Below are positions 45,563 to 57,238 of a stretch of DNA of 64,000 nucleotides, piece after piece. Source of the stretch: Pseudopithomyces maydicus (lineage: Eukaryota > Ascomycota > Dothideomycetes > Pleosporales > Didymosphaeriaceae); contig JANTUC010000007.1 of assembly GCA_026873275.1 (NCBI GenBank), forward strand, positions 1,984,001-2,048,000, given 5' to 3'. Within the stretch, counting starts at the first letter, position 1, and each line of letters begins with the position of its first letter. Both the position numbers and the translations under genes were made by a program. A model generated the notes under the pieces. It saw only the letters and a list, made by a program, of their open reading frames with translations, did no database searches and had not been told where the DNA came from.

Positions 45563-47469
45563 ATGGGTCGCAGGAAGATTGAAATCAAGGCCATCAAGGA
45601 CGACCGCAACCGCTCCGTGTAAGCTGCGCGCAACCTTGCCTGCCTGAGTGCCTGCGGCTGAAACTGACCTGTCACAGCACCTTCTTGAAGCGCAAAGGCG
45701 GCCTGTTCAAGAAGGCTCACGAGCTGTCGGTGCTCTGCTCCGTCGACGTTGCCGTCATCATCTTCGGCCACAACAAAAAGCTGTACGAGTTCTCATCCGG
45801 CGACATCAACGAGACCATTGGACGCTACCAATATGTAGGCAGCCGCTACCCACCCAAACACACTCGCGCTAACATTGTGACACAGTATGGCGGCGCACAC
45901 GAGCACAAGGGCCCGGAGGACTTCATGGGCAAGGCCGACCGGGACGATGAGGACGACGACGAGGACGTCGCCATGATGGCTGGCTCGCCCCCGCGCGACT
46001 CGCACACGCCCCCAGAGCACGCCATGATGGGACACCCCCTCCAGAACAATCCCTCGTTCCAGCACATCCGACACGCGACGCCTTCTGCTTCCCCGCCTAT
46101 GCCAAACGGTCTACCGCACAACGGTCTACCGTACCACGCTCGTCACCCGTCCCCGCAGCCTGGGAGCCTCTCACGACCCGATTCTCGCGCCCAGATGCGC
46201 CGCCCAAGCTCCAACTTGGTCCCTCCAGGTCACCACTCGCAAGCCCCGCCGCCGCAAAACAACTATGCCTACATGCCGAACCCGCCTTTCTACAACCCGC
46301 AAGCTGCGCAGGGAATGGCCCCTAAGCCCCCACCAGCTCCTGCACCTCCTCAGTTCCAGTACACGCACCCACCAGCTCACCCTCAAGTTCAGTACATGCA
46401 ACAGCAGGAACAACAGCGGAGAACGTCAATGCCACCATCCTTTCAGCAGCAACAACAGCATCAGCCCCAGCAGCCCCAGCAGCAGCAACAACAACAACAA
46501 CAACAACAACAACCGCAACCACCGCAACCCCAGCAACCTCAGCAACAAGATCGTCCTCAACCACAGCCCCAGCCTCAACAACAAAACCAACAGCTGACAG
46601 TTCCATCTCCGCCGCAACCGAATCGCAACAACTTCCAGAGCCCTCCCTTGCCACAACCCAAGCCTTTGCCTTCAGCCGCAAAGCATAGTATCTTCACACC
46701 TATCGATGACAGTCAATCCATGTTCGCTTCGTGGGGTCCGAGCAATCCTGATCCCCCTCGGAGCGATCCCCCAGTCATTAAAACGGAGCCGGGAGTTCGT
46801 TCGCAATCCATTGATATCGCAGCAGTATCACGACAAGCAAATGGCAACTCTCCCCCGCACCCGTCTCCTCCACAAGTACCAAATCATCCTCAGCGAACAC
46901 AGTCTACTTCTTCGGTGCCTATAGTACCTGTTTCTCGAACAAACAGCGTTGCTTCTGGAAATATGAAGCCACGACTGATGCTACAGATTCCCGATGATTC
47001 TGAAAACGGAAGTCAAACGGCAGAATCATCGCCCAGAGGATCTGGAACGACCGGTGCGACTCCTGCGCGGACCAGCACCGACACACACTCCTCTAGTGTC
47101 GTTCTTCCTCCGCCCTCACCAAGTGCAAATTCAATTATGAGTGCTGGCGCCACGGGACCACCCAACCCGTTTGCCCGTCCAGCACCTCCGACTAACAACG
47201 GGTCGTACGGGAGCCGTGGCGAGATGGAGACTCCCATTTCAGCCTTGCCCAGTCGCTTTGTTGAAAACGGACTTTTGCCTTCACCTTCGAGCTTCTACCC
47301 CGAGTGGGATTTTGGCAGACAGTCCAACATGCTACCCAGCCCGCTTCCCTTCCAAACGCCCGTGAACCCAAACGGTCCTAGCTTCGGTCGCGATGAGCCT
47401 GCCGATCGCAAGCGTAAACCCTCCGATGAGGGCTCCGATGCAGGCAGCCAGAAGCGCGTCAAAGCCTAG
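45563..47469 (+). CDS. RLM1: RLM1/MEF2-type MADS-box transcription factor
   Basis: DNA-binding factor that in yeast and Aspergillus is the output of the cell-wall-integrity MAP kinase pathway (Slt2/MpkA). Exons 45563-45618, 45678-45834 and 45886-47469 give 598 residues. The first intron splits MGRRKIEIKAIKDDRNRSV from TFLKRKGGLFKKAHEL. The second (45835-45885, 51 nt) is in frame and follows RYQY. The MADS box covers about residues 1-57, with the MEF2-type NKKLYEFSSGD region next and YGGAHEHKGPEDFMGKA after it. A long Pro/Gln-rich tail follows, with a poly-Gln tract coded at about 46444-46560. Thr/Ser-Pro sites (SPPPHPSP-like) would be MAPK targets by family analogy. The C-terminus is basic: RKRKPSDEGSDAGSQKRVKA. 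Confidence 0.92.
46444..46560 (+). repeat. CAA/CAG-rich poly-glutamine tract in RLM1
   Basis: Mixed CAG and CAA triplets with some CCG/CCC encode long Gln runs with interspersed Pro (QQQQHQPQQPQQ pattern). CAA interruptions should make it more stable than a pure CAG tract; still, it is a likely length-variable site in the transcription factor. Confidence 0.85.
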
Positions 47470-48504
47470 TCTTATCACGTACTCAAACTCTGTGTATTTT
47501 TGAGCACGTATCCTTCCAATCGTTGTTCGCAACGCTTCATTTCAAAAGCATGGCTCTTCTTATGTACATTATTGGGAGGGCGTCGTGTTTGCTCCCTGTT
47601 TGCAGTTTTTTATCTCTTTTGGCACGGATGGTGGATGGTTGCAGCACTTTGACTTCTGTCACTCTCGTTGTGTGATGTATCGCACTGGCGTTTGCGGATA
47701 CCCATGAGCCTACTCGCCCCGGACGGGAGCAGAGAGGTGTTCAATTATGCTTGCTCATATCTTTCGCTTTCATGACAGCACCGGCATGATCTGGGAGAAT
47801 CCGGGATAAATCGGCGTTTACATTATGGACTTATGAATTAAAGATAAGAGTGTTGGCTTCTCGATTGTAGATACTTTTAATCTAGCCCTGATGCAATCAT
47901 GCCTTGTCTGCAGTGTTACTAGTGACGGCGAAGCACAGCTCGCGACGTGTTTACGCAGCCCAGCTCGGAAACGAATACGAACGAGTACGGCAAATTCAGT
48001 TCATGCATTTTGGCCCGACCCAGTTGGGAGAGAAGCCCAACCACCCTCTAGCAGGCAGTCCAAGCCTCGCCGATTAGGCTACTCAAGAGACGATCGCATG
48101 CCAGCCGACGTCAAGCAAGCTATTTCCCTGATGGCAACTTTGCCATCAACCTTCCAAGGTTCCCTATCCGAATCGTGACCGTGTTTGCCGACTCTCGTTC
48201 CGACTTTCCGAGCAAGCTTACTGCCCTATCCGTGTAGGGATCTGTTGGTGGTCTTCGCGCAAGGCTCACGGGACATCGTCATAGGCCAAGCAAGCGTCCG
48301 CCGCCCCGCGTGCTCTGTGCTTGCGCCGAAAAGACATCAGCCGCACGGCTGTGAAGTGGAGTCACCGTCTGAGCCGCCTTCGAACAACATTGATTCCTAA
48401 GGTCCCCGAAGCCTATATTGCGCCTCAATCCCTCATCCTGTGCCCGACTTGCGCTTCTCCTCGCCTGAAACCTCACCTGAGTGCACTGCATTTACCCCGC
48501 CATC
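47470..48504. other. intergenic region
   Basis: The 3' flank of RLM1 (T-rich to about 47650) and the upstream region of PEF1. No supported ORF or RNA gene. Confidence 0.45.
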
Positions 48505-49837
48505 ATGGCATACAACCAGAAGTTCAACCCGGATAGGCTGCCTGCCCACGCGGAGCCTGAGCAGGTACATCTACTCTTCCTCGAACTTGCCTTGATGCGA
48601 GGACGTGCTGATAGACAGATAGGCCGCCGCACTGCTCTCCGGCGGAGGACGCGACTCCGCACGCATCCCACGCACCTCATCAGCCCGTCCGGACTACAAT
48701 GCGCCTCCCCCAGCCTCCCGCCCAGAAGACCGCTACGGCCGAGGCCACAGCAACAGCTACGGCTCCTACGACAGCAGACCTCCCCCTGGTGCATACGGCG
48801 CGCCTGATCCCCGCTACGACGACCGCCCGCGATACGACACCCAGCCTCGTCGCGACAATCCGCCGCCTCAGCACGATCCACGGTACGACGGGTATGGCTC
48901 TCCACCACCAATGAACTACGGCCATGGACCACCACCTGCGGGCTACCACGGTCGACCACCGATCCAGCAGAGGCCTCCCCTACGCCTGCACCGCCGAGGG
49001 ACGGCGACGACAAGGCGGGTTTGATGCGCCTGTTCCAACAGGTGGATCGGGACGGGAACCGTTCGCTGACGGAGAACGAGCTGAAGACCGCATTGGTGAA
49101 CGGAGACTGGACGCCATTCGACCCGCATACCGTGCGGATGATGATACGGTACCCTTCTTCCCATCCCATCTCTCCCCATCGTGACTAACGCCCCAAAAAG
49201 CATGTTCGACACCGACCGCTCTGGCTCCGTCAACTTTGAAGAATTCTGGTAAGTCTCTTCCACTGCGTCTGTGACATGTGCCGCGTCCGCAGAAGCTGAT
49301 ACGTCTCTCCCCGCAGCGGCCTGTGGGGCTTCCTCTCCGCGTGGCGCGACCTCTTCGACCGCTTCGACCGCGACCGCTCGGGCAGCATTTCGCGCGAGGA
49401 GTTCACAGATGCGCTCGTCGCGTTTGGATACCGGCTGTCGAACCAGTTCGTCCAGCTTCTGTACTCGACGTACGACCGGCGCGGCGACAACAATATGAGC
49501 TTCGACCTGTTCGTGCAGGCGTGCATCAGCTTGAAGCGCATGACGGATGTGTTTAAGAAGTATGATAGCGATCGCGATGGGTATATTACGTTGAGCTTGT
49601 AAGTTTTGCCATATTCGAGTGTATCTTTGGCGCGTTCCTCTTCTCTCGTTGAAGAGGAAATATGTATGCATGCGCGCGGGGGAATAATTTCCTTTTTTTC
49701 TCTCCTGCGGGACTTTGGCTAACGTGTTCTGTGTACAGCGAGGAGTTCCTGACAGGTGCGCAAACACTCTTTCTTTTCAACAGCATCTCGGCTGCGACTG
49801 ATACCGGACTTTACTAGAAATCATACGCCAGCGATAA
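48505..49837 (+). CDS. PEF1: penta-EF-hand calcium-binding protein PEF1 (one apparent frameshift)
   Basis: Calcium sensor of the ALG-2/peflin/sorcin family; yeast Pef1 is tied to polar bud growth and cation homeostasis. Six exons: 48505-48564, 48623-49148, 49201-49248, 49317-49598, 49739-49755 (17 nt) and 49818-49837. The N-terminal 150 residues are Gly/Pro/Tyr/Arg-rich (YGSYDSRPPPGAYGAPDPRY), as in the family. The EF-hands include DRDGNRSLTENE, DTDRSGSVNFEE, DRDRSGSISREE and DSDRDGYITLSFEE, followed by the terminal FLTEIIRQR. The FCGLWGFLSAWRDLF helix between hands 2 and 3 is typical. In the C4 run 48977-48980 the frame slips by -1 between the disordered part and PAPPRDGDDKAGLMRLF. One extra base gives 317 residues, close to yeast (335). 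Confidence 0.88.
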
Positions 49838-51299
49838 GAGGCGATAGTGAACTGAGTTCGGTCACGCTACGTTACGTTTGAACCATAGTTTTGTCGTTTG
49901 TTACTCCCGGGGGATCGTCACGTCGTGTTGAAGGCGTTCTTTTTTGCATGCCGATAGGACGTTGCTGCGGATATACAGGTAGTTCTATACTGGGAAGAGG
50001 GAACAGATAAGATCCCGCTAGAAGACGAGGGGTCTAGTGAGTTGGGTAAATGAGAGGGGGGGGGAGGGATACAGAGCGGATGGAGAAGGGAAACGCGATA
50101 TAGATACCCGTTGAATGCATGATGATGATTTTGTACAAGTGGACTGGTGAATTCACAGAGGTGGTATTTGTGTTTCGGAGATTCGCGGCGGGCTCCTTTT
50201 ATATGGTGCATGTAGGTAGTGGGAAATGGGAACGCAAGGGAGTGTAGGTGCCCTGTTGGGCTAGTGGACCTTTTGAGGTGGGGGCATGTGCTCTTTGTTC
50301 AAATTAGCTCAGCGTTAGTATGGGGACACACGCATACACCGAGAAAGATAGTGCAAGATGGAATTGGAAGCAGGGTCTTCAAGCAATTATCCATATGGTG
50401 GACTCGTTAACGGTAGAATATGATCTGCTTTGATGGCGTTACGCATCCACGTATATACATACGTCGTGTATCATCACGGTATGTAATTCTCTCCTCGCAA
50501 GCATATGATTGTTCAGATAATTATACATTTGATATTTTGGTCATTTACCGACTGACTCAACGACCGCCTGCACCGCACATACCTAAGCATGACGTGCACT
50601 TTTTCTCGCCTTGCTCCCTTGCTCCTTCCGTCCGTATGTATGCAACCTGGACGCATACATACATACATCCAAGCAGCTACCCACCCTCCAGAACGAATGT
50701 GATAATGATACCGTTGACGTATCTTCATCGTAAAAATATATATACACAATAACCGCCTCCACGTAGATAAAAGAAAGGCAACCGCTATGCCTGAAGCTCC
50801 ATACAGGGACAAAGGAAAATGTATTTATGTAAGAGCGAAGGAAGAGAAATTTGCCGAAAAAAAGACCCGTACACGCCTCGCTGAGATGGATAATAAAGTA
50901 GTGAAAAGGGAAGTAATGAGGTTGTAAGAAAGGATGCTGGGGTATCTAAAAAGATGAGCAAGCTAAAGAAGGTATTCAGGCGCTTGGCACGAAGCCGGAT
51001 AGTCGATCAATGCAAGATGAAAAGGTGCTGACGGAGTGTTCACGAGGAGGCGTATACGCCTGGTGGGCGTTACCCAGGTGCCATGCTACTGCTCCTGCTG
51101 CTGCTGATGCCGCCCGGTGCCGCCGCCCCGGCCCGTCTCGATGCCACCAGTGTGCTACAAGCAGTCAGCCGTGGCACGCCCTCGCTCCACGTGCTCAGCA
51201 TCAAGCCACGCCACGCCCCGCAAACCAGCCAGCCAGCTGCCCCGAAAACCGCCATGCCAATACACAGAACGAAAACGCCCGCGTCGAAACCCGAGAACG
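49838..51299. other. intergenic region
   Basis: About 1.5 kb, AT-richer than its neighbours, with several ATAC/CATA runs (50455-50760). No domain-bearing frame; the 60-110 codon frames overlap one another. Confidence 0.45.
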
Positions 51300-52994
51300 C
51301 TAGCTCCGCGAGAAGATGGACAAGCGACTCTTCTTGGGCTTACCTCGCCGCGACCCCATCACATCCTCCCACGGCAGGACGTCCGTTTTGCGGATGCGGC
51401 CGCCGAGCCCGAGGCGTTCCTGTGGGGAGCGGTACCACGATGCGGACATGACGGAGGGCGTGACAGAGGTGGCGACCGAGGGGGCCATGGAGGGTGCAAT
51501 TGAGGGGGCGGACAGCGACTCTGTGCTTGCGATGCTATCCCGCGATGTGGGTCGCACCACCTCTGTGGCGTCGGATTCGGCGTCGGAGTCGTCGTTGCTG
51601 GCTATCGAGACTTCGTACAGGGTGGGCAGTGAGGGGGCGTTGGCCTTGTGGTGGCGTCCATGGCCATAGGTACTTGGTCTCTGGGCAGTTGGAGTAGGAT
51701 TGGGAGTCGGCTGCAGCTGGGGCTGTGGCTGTGATTGTTGCGGCGCATAGTACCGCTGTGGATCCCCCGGGAGCGAGACGACGCCAATTGGACGGGGACG
51801 CGAAAAATTTGCTGGTAGACGACCACCGGCGGCGGGCGAGGCAAGGGGAGCACTTGAATGAGGCGCTGCGGTGGGAGCAGCTGAGGGTATTGCTGGAGTG
51901 GAAGCCGACGTCTGGTACGGGAGGATCCTTGCTGGAGGGTCGGTCAAAATAGGCCTAACGTCGAAGAGAAAATCGTGCGTATCGGGGACGTCGGGATCTT
52001 CGTCATCGCTCCCGTAATAGACGTGCTGAGACTCTGAGGCCCCGCCCTTCAATTTCCTGAAGATTGCGTTGACCTCGTCTGGGTTGGCCGTGTCGGGCTC
52101 CTCGATCGCAAGATTGTCGGTGTAGTCGGTTAGGAATACCAAGGAAGGATCTGATTCGGATGGGTGGGGAGGTGGGCTCCATGAGTGTTCCGCACGAGAA
52201 ATGGGGGACGGGCTCGAGGCTGAGGACTCATTGGGGGAGAAGGAACTTGTTTCGATTATTGTCGTCGAGGCCGCTGACAGCGAATCTGACCGGGAGGGAG
52301 GCTCCGAAGAGGAAGAAGATTCTGTGTAGTCACGGACATCGATGGCCGAGTGCATAGGCGAAGCCAGCGAATTTGGAGGTCCTCGACTGGCGCGCGTCGG
52401 AAGTGAGGATGTTGATGAGTTTAGAGAGGCGATGCGACTAAGCTCGCTCTGATGTTTCTGGGACGAGGCATAGCTCCACGTGCTGTTTCTCTTGTTTGAT
52501 CTTATGGAATTCTGCGATGACTTGATGGATTCTGGTACGCCGTTCCATTTGGAATTGACCTTTGGCACCGTGGGTGGCAGCTTCTGTGGAACAGCAGAGA
52601 ATGGCTGGCCGCCTTTCGCTGCTGTTTGCTTTCGCTGGGCATCGGCGAACTGCTCGAGGGCACTCTGTGAGGGTTCCTTCAGCGTGAGAAAGTTGAGGAC
52701 GCCGTTCTTCTTTTTCTTCGTCGACGACGACTTGGACTCGCGTGACACTGAACCATCGGAGGACGCCAGGCTGATGGATCCGGACGATGTTATGCTTCTA
52801 GCGTCGGGTTCTAGCGTCAATTTTGGTGTGGATGGCGGGGTGGGTAATTGGCGGGAGCCCAACGTGTCGCTGGATTCATACGTCGTCGACGAGATTTTGG
52901 AGTTGATGGAAGAATCATCCGCAGCTGGCAGCGGATTTCTATAGGTTAGTTTCGGGATTCTGGGCGGACGTGCCAGCTCGGCAGCGGGCGCCAT
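51300..52994 (-). CDS. Ser/Pro-rich disordered protein, function unknown
   Basis: Single exon of 564 residues from the ATG at 52994 (upstream in-frame codon at 53015 is GTG). I do not recognise a domain. The sequence is dominated by Ser, Pro, Thr and Ala. It begins MAPAAELARPPRIPKLTYRN. It has a basic patch KKKKNGVLNFLTLKEPSQ near residue 100, a more ordered acidic segment SLVFLTDYTDNLAIEEPDT around 285-330, then VYYGSDDEDPDVPDTHDFLF. It ends in a basic RRGKPKKSRLSIFSRS tail. This layout (short linear motifs in a disordered chain, basic end) suits a scaffold or cortex-associated protein, but nothing here proves that. Codon use and the long uninterrupted frame argue that it is real. Confidence 0.75.
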   Translation of the reverse strand: MAPAAELARPPRIPKLTYRNPLPAADDSSINSKISSTTYESSDTLGSRQLPTPPSTPKLTLEPDARSITSSGSISLASSDGSVSRESKSSSTKKKKNGVLNFLTLKEPSQSALEQFADAQRKQTAAKGGQPFSAVPQKLPPTVPKVNSKWNGVPESIKSSQNSIRSNKRNSTWSYASSQKHQSELSRIASLNSSTSSLPTRASRGPPNSLASPMHSAIDVRDYTESSSSSEPPSRSDSLSAASTTIIETSSFSPNESSASSPSPISRAEHSWSPPPHPSESDPSLVFLTDYTDNLAIEEPDTANPDEVNAIFRKLKGGASESQHVYYGSDDEDPDVPDTHDFLFDVRPILTDPPARILPYQTSASTPAIPSAAPTAAPHSSAPLASPAAGGRLPANFSRPRPIGVVSLPGDPQRYYAPQQSQPQPQLQPTPNPTPTAQRPSTYGHGRHHKANAPSLPTLYEVSIASNDDSDAESDATEVVRPTSRDSIASTESLSAPSIAPSMAPSVATSVTPSVMSASWYRSPQERLGLGGRIRKTDVLPWEDVMGSRRGKPKKSRLSIFSRS

Positions 52995-54398
52995 GTCGCT
53001 CGAGTCAACAGACACGCGGTAATGATCGGCGGTGGTTAGCCAACGGCGCTACAATGACGCGAGCTGCATGTCTCGCAGCAGCGCATGAGACAACACGGCG
53101 AAGTTGGAAACAGGACGTTTTCAAGATGAACAGAAGAGCGGCGACGGCCGGAATAATAAGCAGGTGAAGGAGGCGGCCTGGCCATCAAGGGCAGCGCGAG
53201 CACGGGACAACACGCGCCATCCACATCCACATCCACTTGGAGAGAACCACAGAACAAGCAAAACGACTAGGTACCTAGCTGACTGGCAAAGCACGGGCTG
53301 GCCACGGGACGCCAAACGAGCATGGACAGCCGAACGCCAACTTGGGTGGACCTTGACAGCTTCCCAGACGGGCCTCGATGTGCTCGTGGCTTGCACATAG
53401 TTTCCGGCCCTGCCAATTGGTGTACCGCCCCATTGGCCCTCAGTTTGTCCCTCGGACGGACGACGTTGGCACCAGGACGAGGATGGGACGGCTAGTTTGA
53501 TGAGGATGACATCGACCCATCGACCCATACCAGATGGCATGCCAGGTTGCGATTCCTCGATAAGCGAGGTCGCAGGGCCAGATCTGGCTCATTCCGGCGC
53601 ATGGAAACGAAACATTCGCATCGGGGGGTACCAGAGAGCCTGCGTCTGGGTGTTCAGGCGCATGAAAAGCGCGCGGTGCCGCCGCACGAGGGAGGACTAG
53701 GAGAGGGGAGTGCCTGGCCCAAGACGTCAAGCGGCAGGTGGCTCGCACTGTGGTCGACCAGAATGCAAAACGCAGCATGGGAGGCTAAGATGGGCTGTAA
53801 TTACAGTACACGGCCAGGTCAAGACGTGGGGGGTGCGTGTGGGAACCCTGCCTCTGCGTGCTATGCGCCTCATTCGTCGCCTCCGGGGGCATGGCAATCT
53901 TGTTCACGTCCGGCTTTCCTTGCAATGCGGGCGGAGGACAAGCTCGGGGGAGATGCAGCGAGCGCGCACCGGCAGCGAGGCACCGCCGGTAGTCGGTAGA
54001 GGCAAGTAGGTAGAAGCCGCTGTGCGTAGTGCGGGCAGCGTGCACGCCACTGACTCCAGCGGTCTGGTAGGCGCTCAACAGCGCGGCCCAGGGCGCCCGT
54101 TTCCGCTCTCCAGATTTTCAGCTGCTAGGCGTCGCGGACGGCGCCTCGTCGCTACCACGTGAAGGGCCGGCGCAGTCTCTCTCCAGGCAGATGCCCAATC
54201 ACGCCCGGTAACGCTTCTTCCACCCTCCGTCCCTCTTACGTGCGACACTCCCCCGAGGCAGGCAAAAGCGCGAGCGCCGGGCGGGAAGCTCTCAGACCGC
54301 TTTGCGACGCCAGCTTTTCTCGCCCCTCCGCCAGCGTCTCTACCCCACGGGCACCGCAGCTGCTGCCCACCCGCTCGCTGCCCTCTCCCACCTCCGCC
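52995..54398. other. divergent intergenic region
   Basis: Upstream of the disordered-protein gene (-) and the next gene (+). It is GC-rich with multiple overlapping frames (53121-53540, 53440-53778, 53547-53999) of ordinary noncoding look. The frame that enters the next gene from 54159 begins with GTG and is probably leader. Confidence 0.45.
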
Positions 54399-55247
54399 AT
54401 GCCAGCGCTCCTGGTAGATACTAGTACGCCGTCTACCTCGCCCAGCGTCGCGTCCACCCCGTCCGACCAGCGCACCCAGCACCGCTCGCAGTCGCGCTCG
54501 CCGTCGCCCGACCGCCCGCCCGTGTCGCCTATCACGCCCACTGTCCAGCCCGCACAGCTTGCCCGTCCTGCCAACTCGGACGCGCGACCACGTGTCGCAC
54601 CCCCGCAGGCCCCGCCGCCCACGGCCACCTTCAGACAGCAGCCGCCCTCCGTGCCCATATCCGAGAGCGAGAACCCCGATGCCATCGCCCTACGCTCCGC
54701 CATCTCGCTGCTGCAGCTCCAGCGCGAGAAGAGCAAGCGCGACCTCAAGGCCCTGGAGGACCTCAAGCAGCAGGCCATCCAGAACCCCCATGCCTTTGTG
54801 CGCTCCCTCCAGGACCAGCACAGAGACCAGCAGAGCACCCCCGCCGGCATCCTCACCCCAACGCTATCCGACATAGCCGAGCAGGCCGCCAAGGAAAGTG
54901 CAGACGGCCACAGCGGCGAGGCCATGGGCGCTGCGCGGAAGGACTCAGCACACGTCGACGGCCCCGACAAGGACGCCCCCAGGTTCCCCGCAATCCCCCA
55001 GCCCCAGAACGTCGTGCGGTGCCCGCCCGTAAACTGGGCAAAGTACCACGTCGTCGGCGAGTCCTTGGACAAGATGCACGAGGAGCAGAAGCGCTACCCG
55101 GGCGCGAGCGAGCCTCCGCGAGCGCAGAACGGGACGAGAGCACCACCCCACCGAGTTGCTGCGCCATACTCGCCCTTCACAGACGGCGTCGGCGGGCCTC
55201 CGTCTGCCTCGCACCCTGTGCGGGCACCCAAGAAGTCGCCGCCTTGA
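54399..55247 (+). CDS. conserved-looking fungal protein of unknown function
   Basis: Single exon of 282 residues from MPALLVDTSTPSTSPSV. I cannot name the family. Residues 1-95 are Ser/Pro-rich and disordered. A helical block at about 97-150 (NPDAIALRSAISLLQLQREK, then DLKALEDLKQQAIQNPHAFV) looks like a coiled coil with a conserved start. A second block, NVVRCPPVNWAKYHVVGES followed by LDKMHEEQKRYPG, is the most conserved-looking part. The end is Pro-rich and basic (APKKSPP). The combination of a coiled coil and a short aromatic Trp-Tyr-His motif recalls subunits of nuclear complexes, which is inference only. Confidence 0.7.
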   Translation: MPALLVDTSTPSTSPSVASTPSDQRTQHRSQSRSPSPDRPPVSPITPTVQPAQLARPANSDARPRVAPPQAPPPTATFRQQPPSVPISESENPDAIALRSAISLLQLQREKSKRDLKALEDLKQQAIQNPHAFVRSLQDQHRDQQSTPAGILTPTLSDIAEQAAKESADGHSGEAMGAARKDSAHVDGPDKDAPRFPAIPQPQNVVRCPPVNWAKYHVVGESLDKMHEEQKRYPGASEPPRAQNGTRAPPHRVAAPYSPFTDGVGGPPSASHPVRAPKKSPP

Positions 55248-56277
55248 ACCATGATTGCAGGTGTGAAGAAACTATTACCAGCTTGCGCACCAAGCCAAAA
55301 TCCCTCTCCCCTCACATCAGCAGGCGCGAGACAGGATCTCATCTCTAAAAGTTCGGAGCACAGGTTGCCCCATTACGAGTCACGTTCTCACGGTTGCTCA
55401 ATGATAGACGCTTTATGATAGAAAGGGTAGCTCCCTTCCAGATGCAGTACACAGAATACACACTTGCCATACCAGCACTGAGCTGCTCGGTGCTAATCGT
55501 GCTGGTCTCCGATCTCTCCCTCTGCCTTGTTGAATGAACGAATGAAGGATGTAGTCAGTCTTTGCTGCAGGGCAATAAATAGACGCCTATGTATATATAT
55601 ACATGCCCGTCTCTGTCGGCGTGATGGTGGGTCATGCTCGCGGGCCGACTCGCACTGCCCGTGAAAATCTCTGCCTCCAACCTCGAGAACGCGCACCCAT
55701 TTATCTCTTCGAGTGCGTACGTTTTCTGTACGCGTGGTCCGCAGGCTGAGCAGCACCAACCACACTTCGTGGCTCAACAAACCCAATTTTCACCAGCCTC
55801 GCTGTTTCATTTGCCAGTCGCAAGCGGCACACCATTCGTCGTCGTATCGACCCTGCGTAGGCGAGTGCCCACCCCTGTTCCTGCATCCCCACCCTTGCCC
55901 GAATGACGTTGGTCTCGCCCTGAGCATCGCCTGTCCAACTTGTTTGGCCAGCCACTTCCACGTCAACCACCGGTCCTAGTAGCCTGTGAATGGCATTCCG
56001 CCTGAAGATCTTCAGCCTTCGTACGCCTGTGACCGCCAGGTGGAGACGGGGGCCCAAGCAAGTTTGTGACCCTGCATGCGCCTGGTGTGAGTGACGTGAA
56101 GCTTCTTGGAATGCCAAGGGAGCGTGTACTTATACATAGCTCCCTTTGTAGCCTTTGTGTCTGCCTGCCGTCCCCTGGGCTACGCTTTGTTCCTTTCGTT
56201 TGAGGCTGCAGTCTTGATCTCCTCGTTGTGAACCCCTCTTCATTCCCCTAAAAACACACATTAAAACAAAACCCAAC
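55248..56277. other. intergenic region upstream of the SUR7-like gene
   Basis: No coding frame supported. The leader of the next gene ends with an A/C-rich AAAACAAAACCCAAC just before the ATG, a favourable start context. An earlier TATATATATACATG run sits near 55592-55605. Confidence 0.5.
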
Positions 56278-57238
56278 ATGCGATTCACGGCGTTGATACC
56301 CGCCGTGCTAAGCGCGGGGGCCCTCATCCTCGCCTTCCTGTGCCTATTCGCAGGACACAAGCAAGACTTCATGGAGGACTACTCCATCATCACGCTCAAT
56401 GTGTCCCGTCTGGGTGAGGGTCTCGTAAACGGCACCCTCGGCCAGGACGAAGGCACCCTCGGCTCTCTCTGGGACCTCGTCCCCTCCAGCATCCAAGACG
56501 ACGTCGGTGAAGCCGCCGGCGCCGTAGCAGACAAGCTGGGCATCGAGGTACGCTCTCCTCCTGCCACGCCCTACCCATGTGGCACCTCCTCAAACCTGAT
56601 GAACGCCTTCTAACCCTCGCACAGGACTTCTACTCCGCCCACCTTCTCGACTACTGCTACGGCCAATACACCCCGTCCGAGACCCCCAACGCCACCCTCT
56701 CCCTCTCGGACATCTCCAAAAACGTAACCGGCTGCTCCAACCGCACCGCCATGTTCTGGTTCAACCCCACCGCCATCCTCGAAGACGCCCTCAACTCCTC
56801 CGGCGTCGACGTCACCCTCTCCGACCTCGAGTGGCCCGAGGACATCCAGCGCGGCCTGGACGCCCTGCGCATCGTCTCCGTCACCGCCTTCGTGCTGTAC
56901 TGCATCGCCATCGGCCTCATCTTCCTGTCGTTCGTGGCCGCCCTGCTGGCCGTCTTCATGTCCGGGCGCTTGTCCGCGTGCGTCAACTTGCTGCTGGGGA
57001 TCCTGGCGTTTTTGGCGATCGGGCTCGCGAGCGCGCTGGTGACGGCCGTCATCGAGAAGGGCGGCGATGTGATTAATGAGCATGGGAATAAGATTGGGGT
57101 GAGTGCGGTGAAGGGAAGAAGTTTTTGGTGATTACGTGGGTGAGTGCGGGGTTGGCGTTTGTGGCCATGGTCATGTGGATTGGGGAGTTGTGTGTGGGGA
57201 GGAGGAGGAAGGGGACGTATGTTGCGAAGCATGGTTAG
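56278..57238 (+). CDS. SUR7/PalI-family membrane protein (one apparent frameshift)
   Basis: Four-span plasma-membrane protein of the SUR7/PalI family: eisosome/MCC patches, wall integrity or ambient-pH sensing. Exons 56278-56547 and 56625-57238. Hydrophobic spans lie at residues 5-25 (ALIPAVLSAGALILAFLCLF), about 185-210, 215-240 and, beyond the frame break, FLVITWVSAGLAFVAMVMWI. The first extracellular loop has several N-x-S/T sequons (NVS, NGT, NAT, NVT, NRT, NSS) and the paired-Cys pattern (DYCYGQY, NVTGCSN) seen in claudin-like SUR7 proteins. The frame slips by -1 within 57113-57126 (GGG or T5), just before the last span; one added base gives 294 residues ending RRRKGTYVAKHG. Without it the fourth span would be missing. 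Confidence 0.85.

Noticed and set aside
48492..49169. 225-codon minus-strand frame
   Set aside because: Antisense to PEF1 exons 1-2; the EF-hand coding strand is convincing.
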